Source: Cyrtodaria siliqua
Lineage: Eukaryota; Mollusca; Bivalvia; Adapedonta; Hiatellidae
NCBI GenBank assembly: GCA_037043455.1
Contig: JAWPHD010001277.1
Coordinates: 248,001-312,000 of the forward strand
Direction of reading: 5' to 3'
DNA length: 64,000 bases
The translations under genes were made by a program, and so were the position numbers. This document shows, one piece after another, positions 11,740 to 21,800 of the stretch; positions within the stretch are counted from its first letter, which is position 1; the number at the start of each line of letters is the position of its first letter. Below the pieces are notes generated by a model. The model saw nothing but the letters and a program-made list of their open reading frames with translations. It did not search any database and had not been told where the DNA came from.

Positions 11740-12150
11740 ATGTTTTGTTTCATGAACATGTTTATGTGTATTTAAATCGAAATCAATACACAACAATAGA
11801 TATTTACAATTCACACATTGCAATATCTGTGAAAAGCGAGAATAATTTTTATTTGATGACGTAGAAAACTTTGAACAGGTAAATTAATCCACAGGTAAAT
11901 GTATTTATCAATTATCTGGCAATAGTTGTGCAGCTATACAATTTAGATTTACCTCATTTCCCCATGCAGTCACGCAGTGTAAAAGTAGTATCTACGTCAT
12001 GCAAATAATACTTATTTTTACATACAACTTGATAGCGGTTTTACATATATGTTTCTCTCCGGGTCTATCAAGAAATGTTCATATGATGTTTAAGAGTTAA
12101 AAGTGTTAATTGATAATACTACAGAAAGGGTGGCCATTCATCTTTAAACC
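11740..12150. repeat. Dispersed repeat D1, copy 1
   Basis: About 400 bp with a close copy at 54345-54750: ATGAACATGTTTATGT, CACACATTGCAATATCTGTG, GCAAATAATACTTATTTTTA, GGGTGGCCATTCATCTTTAA. No open frame. One copy lies outside the MORC gene and one inside an intron. Confidence 0.8.
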
Positions 12151-12371
12151 CAAAACTAATAGTACATTCAAATAATATCTGGAGAAGTGTTATCCATTGA
12201 TCTAGAAAATGACTTTTCATGGGTTCAATGGCTTTCCAAAGGTTCAAACCCACGATAGCTGGCTAAAAAAATCAGTAGATAACACGTCTGGAGATATAAA
12301 TGTAATATTTCTGGATTTGTACAGCCAATCAGGGAAGGGAAGGAAAAGTGTGGCAAGGAGTTGAGTGGAAT

Positions 12372-12560
12372 TTGGTCGTACGGCACTCCAACACGAACGG
12401 TTATATGGCTCCACCAAAATTAGTTTTCCAGGGCCTGTATTCATAAAGCAACTTAAGTAGAAAATATTACGCAGGGCTTTTTTTCATGATTTTGGGAACA
12501 TGGAATTGGGAATTTTAGCAGTGTTTTACTCAAAATTGGGAAAAATAACACTAATAGCTA
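12372..12560. mobile_element. SINE fragment plus hAT-type terminal fragment
   Basis: 12372-12430 holds a diverged SINE A piece (CACTCCAACACGAACGGTTA). 12471-12560 has CAGGGCTTTTTTTCATGATT followed by TTTTGGGAACATGGAATTGG. This resembles the ends of the elements at 57808-58545 and 49529-49938. Confidence 0.45.
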
Positions 12561-12582
12561 AATTTCACTAATAAGTACTTTT

Positions 12583-12645
12583 TCAGGTATATGTTCAGGT
12601 ACATGTTCAGGTATATGTTTAGGTACATGTTCAGGTATATGTATA
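12583..12645. repeat. 12-bp minisatellite
   Basis: Five copies of TTCAGGTAYATG. Confidence 0.85.
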
Positions 12646-13021
12646 ATTGAATGGAAATAACATGATTCCTTAGTTAATGAACGTAATGCAAGAAAAGGTA
12701 CACATACTGGAAATATAGAACTTGCAAAAAAGTTCACACAGCTTACAACAGTAACCACCTTTTGCTGAGCTGTAGTACAGCCAGTCATACCTAGTTTCGT
12801 ACTTAGCGCTACTGAACAGGCGGTGGTCAGGGGCCACAACTTTACTTTTCAGTTTACTTAAGTCAAAATTTAAAGATTTTTACATATTTTCAAATATCCT
12901 TATTTACCTCTCAGCCCACTAGAGAGCATCTATTTTAAGATAATGTTTAAGCTGTGGGTTTTATTAATCGATAGCATTATTAAAAATATAAAGATGTCTT
13001 AAAACGATAGAAAAATGTGTT

Positions 13022-14612
13022 TAAACAAGAGGTCAATGACCTTGAAGCTCTACTGATTGATTTTGATTTCAGGAAGTAGTCGCTACAGACTCGTTTTTTG
13101 AAAAATTATTTTTAGCCATGGCGGCCATCTTGAATTTCCGGCTGACCTGAAATTTTGCTAAGATCAATTAGACAACAAGAGCAACATTCCTTTGAAGTTT
13201 CATGAAAATCTGTCAAGTAGTTTCAGAGGAATAGTCGCTACAAGTTTTCATTATATAACTCTATGTAAACAAAGTTGGCAGCTGACAGCCATTTTTAACA
13301 TTGAATCAAAATGATTTTTGACAAGGACTTACATCATGTCATGCTGATCATTTTAGAAAAAGTCCCATATCAATATCACTTACAGTTTTCAAGAAGTAGT
13401 CGCTACAAACTTGTATTTTGAAAATCTATTTTTAGCCATGGCGGCCATCTTGAATTTCCGGCCGACCTGAAATTTTGCTAGGATCAATTAGACATCAAGA
13501 GCAACATTTCTGTGAAGTTTCATGAAAATCCGTCAAGTAGTTTCAGAGGAGTAGTCGCTACAAGTTTTCATTATATAACTCTATGTAAACAAAGATGGCC
13601 ACTGGCAGCCATGTTAAATATCGAATCAAAATAATGTTCGACTCGGATAACCATCATGTCATGCTGATCATTTTAGAGAAAGTCCCATATCAATATCACT
13701 TATAGTTTTCAAGAAGTAGTCGCTACAAACTTATTTTTTTAAAAATTATTTTTAACTGTGGCAGCCATCTTGAATTTCTGGCCGATCTGAAATTTTGCTA
13801 GGATCAATTAGACATTAAGAGCAACATTCCTGTAAAGTTTCATGAAAATCCGCCAAGTAGTTTCAGAGGAGTAGGCGCTACAAGTTTTTACTATATAACT
13901 CTATGTAAACAAAGATGGCCGCTGGCAGCCACGTTTAACGTCGAATCAAAACGATTTTTAATAACGACCAACATCATGTCATGCTGATCATTTTAGAAAA
14001 AGTCCCATATCAATATCACTTATAGTTTTCAAGAGGTAGTCGCTACAAACTTGTATTTTGAAAATTTATTTTTAGCCGTGGCAGCCATCTTGAATTTCCG
14101 GGCGAACTGAAATTTTGCTAGGATCATTTAGACATCAAGAGCAACATTCCTGTGAAGTTTCATGAAAATCCGTCAAGTAGTTTCAGAGGAGTAATCGCTA
14201 CAAGTTTTCATTATATAACTCTATGTAAACAAAGATGGCCACTGGCAGCCATGTTTAACGTCAAATCAAAACGATTTTCGACAAGGACCAACATCATGTC
14301 ATGCTGATCATTTTAGAAAAAGTCTCATATCAATATCACTTATAGTTTTCAAGAAGTAGTCGCTACAAACTTGAATTTAAAAAATCTATTTTTAGCTTTG
14401 GCGGCCATCTTGGATTTCACATCAACATGAATTTTTGCTAGGATCAACTAGACTTCATGGGCAACATTTTTGTAAAGTTTGATGAATATCCATCCAGTAG
14501 TTTCAGAGGAGTAGTCGCTACAAATAAAAGTTAACGGACAGACGGACAGACAGACGGACGCCGCACCACGGCATAAGCTCTGCTGATCTCTGATCAGTAG
14601 AGCTAAAAACTG
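13022..14612 (+). repeat. 320-bp tandem array bounded by AGCTCTACTGAT inverted ends
   Basis: GTCATGCTGATCATTTTAG recurs at 13339, 13659, 13979 and 14299, so the period is 320 bp with about 4.7 units. Each unit has AAGTAGTCGCTACAAACTTG and GCGGCCATCTTGAATTTCCG. The array begins GAAGCTCTACTGAT and ends GATCAGTAGAGCTAAAAA after a GACGGACAGACAGACGGACG tract. A shorter relative sits at 56280-56770. Confidence 0.85.
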
Positions 14613-14877
14613 ATAACTAAGATATTGCTAAGAAGCTTTATGAAAACGGATCCAGGCCCACCCAGCATTTACATTTTAATAATCATATGTAGAATACTGC
14701 AGAGTTGCTGCAAATCCATGTTTCGGAATTTGAGGCAATTTTACCCCTGTCTGGATAAGCAGGTTTTTTTTGTTGCCCGAAAACCACATGTGGGAAGAAG
14801 AGTTTTAGACAGAACATTCAGCAAAACATTGTATGAAGTATTTTGTCTGTACAGATTTTAGTGCAATTTATTATTGA

Positions 14878-15100
14878 TTCAATTGGGTTTTACGGCACAC
14901 CAACACATGAAAGGTTATATGGCGCCTAATAGGAATGAACATGCCAGGCTCATCCTTCATTTACATCAAGATAAAATATGGATAATGGGCCTAGAACCTT
15001 CTCACCCATAGAACTGCAGAGTTGCTGCAAATTCTATAGTAGACACTTCATTTACGATGGAGCCATATGCGGTGTCATGATGAAGACCTTGAATAAGAAA
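14878..15100 (-). mobile_element. SINE family A copy
   Basis: Carries CACCAACACATGAAAGGTTA, ATGGCGCCTAATAGG and GGGCCTAGAACCTTCTCACC. Confidence 0.7.
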
Positions 15101-15683
15101 ACAAAATCATAAACAAAATTGGCTTATAAGTTGCCTATTTAATAATATGTACACATGTATGTACACACGGACCTTTCCAAAGACGTACAGAAAGTTTTCA
15201 AAGTGGGGTAAAAGATAAAATATATTTACAACAAAATTCTTCTTTCTTTAACAATTTTATGTTAACAAATGAAGCAGCAACTACTGCTGTACTTCCATAA
15301 AACAGTAAATTTTCGATATTTTTTCATTTAAAGGGACAAACGGCAATCTTGACTTGTTTAATTTATACTGAGTTGCAAAAGAAAGTGGACACTGAGTTTT
15401 GTTTAAATTGTATTAAGTTTTTTTAGAATTAAATTGACAAAAATCCAAAATGAATATGCCATGTTTGGTACCAAAGTGTTATCATTCCATTGCCAATATC
15501 ATGTTGTTTGTTTTTCAATAGGTCGAATCATTAAGGGACTGTCGCTTGATAAAGAGGATAGGGTGTAAAGTAAAAGTTTCAAAGCGTCCAGTTTCCTTTG
15601 CAACTGAGTATATATAATAACATTTGGTAGAATAATGAAGAACATTTGAAAACTCATTTATTTTTTATTTAATTGATGCAAGC
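15101..15683. other. Unassigned flank
   Basis: No gene or clear repeat seen, apart from AT-rich sequence. Confidence 0.4.
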
Positions 15684-16203
15684 CAGTGTTCGACACTAAC
15701 TTTTATAAGTAGGAAGCCTGCAGGACTTCCTGGCATTGAAAACTGGTGGTCCTTCTAATTGATAAGTGGTCCTTCCTATTTATGTGTCGACGTGCCATAA
15801 AACACCATTCATTCATTCATTGGTCCTTCTCACGTACAGCTATACTTACCGGAACATTACAGTAAAAAGAAAACCCCACATATACAGTGTTGTTCTGTTC
15901 AATGTTTACATTATTTTTCAGCTTTGTCTTTTGTTATTTTGGTGGCGGAGAGACGATTTTGAGAATATTACACATTTTTAAAGAATGCGAAAACCTGTTA
16001 CACAATGTCAATCATGAGAACGCTTGACCCTCCTATATGTACAATTCTACTACATGAGATGGATATACATCATGTATATTTTTAATGTTCGTAATTTAAA
16101 ATAGCAGGCACGATGGGCCACCAATCTTTAGGAAAGTGGTGGTACTTCCGAAAATCAGGTGGTCTCGGTCGGGCCAACGGACCTGCGTTAGTGTCGAACA
16201 CTG
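15684..16203. mobile_element. 520-bp TIR element with 5-bp target duplication
   Basis: Perfect 17-bp terminal inverted repeats, CAGTGTTCGACACTAAC, start at 15684 and end at 16203. CAAGC flanks both sides (15679-15683 and 16204-16208). CAGTG ends suit the hAT superfamily; a 5-bp duplication suits a minority group of it. Inside is a SINE-like tail (CATTCATTCATTCATT). No transposase frame, so non-autonomous. Confidence 0.75.
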
Positions 16204-17005
16204 CAAGCACATTTAAAGTAAAACTGATGCTGGATTAATAAATCGAGTTGCTAATTTTAATGCTTGGTACGAACTTCATGACTGCCGCGTGTCACTTTAA
16301 CATATGGACAAGACAATCCTGTACCAGATAAAACATCATGTATAAAAACTAGTTTTTGTTCAATGACTGTATATTTACTACCGGGTTTCAGAAATAATGA
16401 TTAAATGTGTACAAGGTTTCATACACTGTAATCTAAACGTACTTGATGTTCATCAAGATAACACAGACTAAAACTAAACAGGATCAAACAATAGTTTTGG
16501 CATGCTTCTTAGCTACTTTTAGAGACACTTGTACCTTGGTCGGTGACATTTCCTTTGATGAATGCAGAGCATTAAATCGTTTAATTTAGGGTAACTAAAG
16601 GGGCGTGGCTATACCGTACTCCAACTACCAGATATTGGAATTTAGAGTACAGTTACTATGACGTCACAGTGTTACTAAGTACACCATGCTACAAAAAAGA
16701 TATAGTCTGTCTCAGCTCGTTGGTTATTTAAATAAGCCAACTCGCTGAGACCAGACTCTATCTATTACATAGCAAACACGACTGTTAAAAAGCTTGTCAT
16801 CACATTTAATAGTTTACTACTACTACTGTAACATCAATATTTTGCAAATCATTTAATAACTTTTAGAATAGTTCAAAAACAAATAATTTTAAATTGCAAT
16901 ATATTTATTAGTTACCTATGGCAAACATAACAGAGGACTTTTTTTTTATATATAAATTCCAATTTGTTATATCCCCGATACTTAACAAAATTTAAGTGCA
17001 ACTTA
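16204..17005. other. Unassigned flank with hairpin
   Basis: AGTCTGTCTCAGCTCGTTGG pairs with CCAACTCGCTGAGACCAGAC (16703-16757), giving a 25-bp stem. Otherwise no feature seen. Confidence 0.5.
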
Positions 17006-17206
17006 ACCTTTAACCCGCTAAGCACGACTATAATAGCCTTTGCGTCCATTGTAAACCCAATATTAACTCGCAGGTTGATCAGGGCTTACAATGTCTGGCT
17101 GCTGATCCGTCATTTCCCCCAAAACACCCCTTTGTCACATAACTGGAATGGTCTTAATTCAAAGAAAGAACAGTCCATTATATATATGTAGCGGGTTAAG
17201 GGTTAA
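17006..17206. mobile_element. MITE with TTAACCCTTAACCCGCTA ends, copy 1
   Basis: Ends read TTAACCTTTAACCCGCTA and TAGCGGGTTAAGGGTTAA, about 200 bp apart. The interior has CACGACTATAATAGCCTTTG and GGAATGGTCTTAATTCAAAG. Other copies: 37165-37354, 53836-54021 and the partial 8182-8255. Confidence 0.8.
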
Positions 17207-17580
17207 AGTAAAAGTTACATCGAATACCAATTTCAAGCTTAATAAATACCTCAAGATTGCAGCGAGGCCCTTTAATATCGAAAAAAAGAAGAATCAAAAG
17301 CAATATCGAAGGGTTAGCGCAGGACTATCGTAACTACAGATGAATAAAGAAGGAGATATGATCTTGCTCTGACACCTCAGTATGCACGACTTAATACTTA
17401 TTTTCGCTGTTTCATAGAACATAAATAGTCATGTTTATTTAATATACAGATATACTTGTACAAACTATTTAAGAGGCATCCATCCTCCTTTACGTCTGTG
17501 AACCTTGGTGGAATGATGGCTGGAACTGAACAAAGTATAAATGGTAACAGAGACTATTACATGCTAATACTACCCGATTA

Positions 17581-17586
17581 TTTAAT
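17581..17586 (-). terminator. Possible ATTAAA polyadenylation signal
   Basis: On the minus strand an ATTAAA hexamer lies about 580 nt past the MORC stop. No AATAAA was seen nearer. The intervening 3' flank holds imperfect GGAGTTYACTCCC-type repeats (17600-17870). Weak, position-only evidence. Confidence 0.2.
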
Positions 17587-18168
17587 TCTTTTTACCAAGA
17601 ATCAGCAAATATACATTATATGGAGGTAGCTAGCACACTGGAGTTCACTCCCTTCAGGCAGTGAGAGCTTTTTCAATGGAGTTTGCTTCCTTTCAGTAAG
17701 TGATAAATGGAGTTCAGTAGCAAGGGAGTTTACTCCATTTAAGCAGTAAATTTTCACCCTAGAGTTCACTCCCATCAACCAGCAAAACATCAAGTGACGG
17801 CGTTCACTACATTTCAAGCGAGTTTTTTTACACTGGAGTTTGCTCCCTTCTCAACACATCAGGAGTAAGCGATTTACCCTATGATCACAACACCACCAAT
17901 ACCTTGTTAAAAGACCACTGCTCTCAGAATTACTGCCTATTTTGTTATGACTGAGTAAAACCTGAGTAAAACCAGTTTGGGGAGATAAACGATCATCATT
18001 TCCTTTTCTGGAGTTATTAAATAATAACTAAAAAAAAAAAAACACAACTAAAACAATTAAATGTCAGAGCACCAATGGGTACTTCTATCAAACTGGAGCT
18101 CAAATGGCCCAACTGACGCTTAAAAGAACACAAACAGTGCAAACATTGACGAAACTTATAAACAATCC

Positions 18169-18868
18169 TTAATCTTCTGTTGATGAACTTCCTTGTTCCC
18201 CATTTACTCGAATAAAGTCTAGAATGATATTTTCAATATTTTCTGGTTTACCATAGTCAAAATCTGGTACGATGATTTTTAGTAACTGCCAGATATTTTC
18301 TTGCAAACTAGTCAGATTTTTCTTCGTGTCGTCTAATTCCCTTGCCTTTTGTAACAGCATCTGTTTTTGTTCGACCGGTTTAAGCTTCAGAAGATCTACC
18401 TCTTCCGGGCTAGCGAATTTTACCACGGTAGGCACAGTTTGTGATCCCTTGTTAACTAGTTCTCTTTTTACATTGTCGCCTGTTAACAGTTGTTTGTCGA
18501 GTTCTCCTTTATCAGGTTTTACATCTGTTTCCTCAGTCATTTCTGTATATTCACCGTCATCTTTTGATGATTTCTTGTCTTTGTTTTTATTTTTTTTAGT
18601 ACCACTTTCACTGTCTTTATGTTTGTCTTTACCTTCTGTGCTTTTACTCGGAGTATTTGTATCCTTAGTTTTTGACTTTTTTGGAGTTTTTACGCTTTTC
18701 TCTGGCGACTCGGCACCGATATCTCCCAGGATATCATCCTCATCCAGAGTAAGGTCAATAAGTTTTTCAGCTTTATTTACTCCTTCTGTCTTGATTTTCT
18801 GCACTTTACCACCAGCCCCCTGTACTGTAACGTCACTTTTCCGTTTCTGTGGCGGCCTGAGTGTGTGG
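18169..18868 (-). CDS. MORC3: MORC3-like terminal exon N: NLS, SIM and C-terminal helix
   Basis: This 700-nt exon encodes residues 479-710 and the TAA stop. In order it has: a basic patch RPPQKRKS (likely nuclear localisation); the sumoylation consensus IKTE (Lys504); a SUMO-interacting motif [10 protein letters not shown] (514-523); a Lys/Ser/Asp-rich disordered stretch; a second sumoylation consensus VKRE (Lys612); and a C-terminal helix around [20 protein letters not shown]. That helix matches the MORC3 C-terminus (a helix ending QLLxxIVPDLD). SUMO-SIM contact is how human MORC3 reaches PML bodies; a similar use here is inference. The acceptor is tttacag. A 200-codon open frame on the plus strand of this exon is only its antisense shadow. 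Confidence 0.92.
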
Positions 18869-21800
18869 CTGTAAATACAGGAGAATGGTATAAGGCATTC
18901 CTATAACATATGCGATATAAAATATTGGTGTAAATTACTCCATATATTGTAAATCCTTATCCTTTTTGTTTTTATAAAAAGCTTACACTTTTAATTGATG
19001 CAGAGTTTTAGTTTAAACTGATTTATTGTATATACCAGAGTTATTGTGCAGACAAAGCTTTTTATGACCGAGTCATGGTGACCTTAACCTATGACCCCAT
19101 CAACAAGTCTTACCAAGAACAGTCTGTCTGTGAAGTTTCATGAGTGTGGCTGAAACCGCTGGAGAGTCATCGTGCAGGCAAGGTTGTGTCTACAGACAGA
19201 CTGAATCCAGTAAACTATAAACAACAAACTTAACCCGCGTGTCAAATGGATGTGAGAGCAGACGACACTAAAATCAATAGAGGTTCTCTTCTCACCATGG
19301 CCAGTCCATCTGTGTGAGAGCAGACGACACTAAAATCAATAGAGGTCGTCTTCTCACCATGGCCAGTCCATCTGTGTGAGAGCAGACGACACTAAAATCA
19401 ATAGAGGTCGTCTTCTCACCATGGCCAGTCCATCTGTGAAGTATCTGTTGTGAGAGCAGACGACACTAAAATCAATAGAGGTCGTCTTCTCACCATGGCC
19501 AGTCCATCTGTGAAGTATCTGTTGTGAGAGCAGACGACACTAAAATCAATAGAGGTCGTCTTCTCACCATGGCCAGTCCATCTGTGAAGTATCTGTGGAG
19601 AGTTATTATACACACAAGGTTTTTGTATGACCGAGTTACGGTAACCTTGACATATGACTCGAAAATCAACTGGAAATCCTATCACAAAGGACAGTCCACC
19701 TGAACAGTTATAGGGGGCACTCCTCAGTTTCGCATGAATGTCCATGGTGGTGTAAATCAGAAAGAAATCAACTAAGCATCTTTTAGGTCCATGGATGGTC
19801 TTTATAATAATTATGAAGCACATGTTTGATGTTTTTTTCAGTTTTGATTACTTCTAAGTTTATTTTGGTGTATTGGAATATGCATTCTTTGGGTTTTTTG
19901 GAGGCTATAAATAGAAAAATGTGAACCAATCAAAAACTTCCTAAAAGTAGTTAAAATGGCTGATTTTCACTGACGAGGAGATCAGCGTGGAATAACTTTT
20001 TAAAATGCCGGACTAGGTATGTAAAATTTAGCATTTCCTGATATGCAAGAGCATTATGAGTGCAGACATGACCCTGATATGTGTAGGAAATTTTTTTATT
20101 TTTATTTATTGACTTTTGAAATATTGCTAAAATTGCATTTTTAGCATGTTTTAAGGGGTGGGGTAATCTTAAAGAAATGGGACTAAAGTTGTACAGAAAA
20201 TGCTTTTTGATACTTTTATTTGGTATGGAAACATGGGTAATTTTATTGTCTTCTAAGAAATGTATGACACAATGATGATGTAATTTATTTTTGCTCAAGG
20301 ATTCAGGCTAAGAGCTTGTCATGTGTTTGATGATTGAGAAATGTACATTAAACTGTGGAGTGCCCCCTTAAGGTAAAACCTTTTTTTACTAAAACAGTCA
20401 AATGAAGGATTTTTTGTCTGTATTTCAACATATTTTCAAAGTTTGTTACCATTCGGTTTGTTTGTGAAGAGAACTACTTCGGTAAGAATGTAATTTGTTG
20501 ATAAGGCAAACCCGCATTGCTACGAAACCCAGATTATGAACACCTCGGTAAAATATGTATATTGTAATACTCCGCGATGCACCGTATCTTGAGATATCTC
20601 GATATATGTCTAATTTATCTTGAGATACTCCATGTTGAGATATCACATTTTATCTTGAGATATCTCAATTTATATTGAGATATTTGTATTGAGATATCTC
20701 AATTAATCTCAAGATATCTCAATATATCTCAAGTTATCTTGAGATAACTGTCTTGAGATATCTTAAGTTGTTTTGAGATAATTATCTTGAGATATCTCAA
20801 TGTGTCTTGAGTCATTGATATCACAAAATAAATAGAGATATATCTTACAATTTCTCAAGATGTATCGCAACTTATCGTGAGATATCTAACTTGCGATATC
20901 TCAAGATCCCATGTGTCTTGCGGTTGGTATATGCAATTTTAGTAGGATTTTCTAAGTCTGAGGTGGGCTTTTTGCCATTTACAAACTAACCATTGGTGTA
21001 ATTCTTGGGTTTGCCATAACACTGTTTCAATATACGTACAGTTTGCTAATGGTAACGTCCCATTTAAGTACTGGTTGCTATGGTATTTTGATGTCATAGT
21101 AAAATGACGTTAAACATAGAATAGCATGTGGGGTGACGTCATTATGTCGTGTCGCGTTAAAATAAAAAAAAATCGCATAAGATAGCGGCTTTATATAAAT
21201 CGGGTTATAGGAGGCAACTTTTTAGAGAGGAAATGACTTCTGATTGCAAATTTCAGACCTTTTTCATGCTATGGAAAAAAACAGACCGAAAGAAAAAAGT
21301 TTGCAAAAAAGCTGTTAAAAAGGCTATTTCAGTGTTATCTTAAAAAGGTGCTGTTAGGCCAGTTTTTGGACGATCGCAATAATACGTATGTCAAGACGTC
21401 CGGAATAAATTCGCGAAATGGAAAAAGGGGCGTTTCAATTTTTTTTAACGGACAACTTTCCCTTAAGGGGGCACTCCTCAGTTTCGCATGAATGTCCATG
21501 GTGTAAATCAGAAAGAAATCAACTAAGCATCTTTTAGGTCCATGGATGGTCTTTATAATAATTATGAAGCACATGTTTGATGTTTTTTTCAGTTTTGATT
21601 ACTTCTAAGTTTATTTTGGTGTATTGGAATATGCATTCTTTGGGTTTTTTGGAGGATATAAATAGAAAAATGTGAACCAATCAAAAACTTCCTAAAAGTA
21701 GTTAAAATGGCTGATTTTCACTGACGAGGAGATCAGCGTGGAATAACTTTTTAAAATGCCGGACTAGGTATGTAAAATTTAGCATTTCCTGATATGCAAG

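Noticed and set aside
18272..18874. 200-codon plus-strand open frame
   Set aside because: It is exactly antisense to the terminal MORC exon, which has domain matches, correct phase and a natural stop. The Ser/Phe/Leu-rich translation is the expected shadow of a Lys/Asp/Glu-rich exon.
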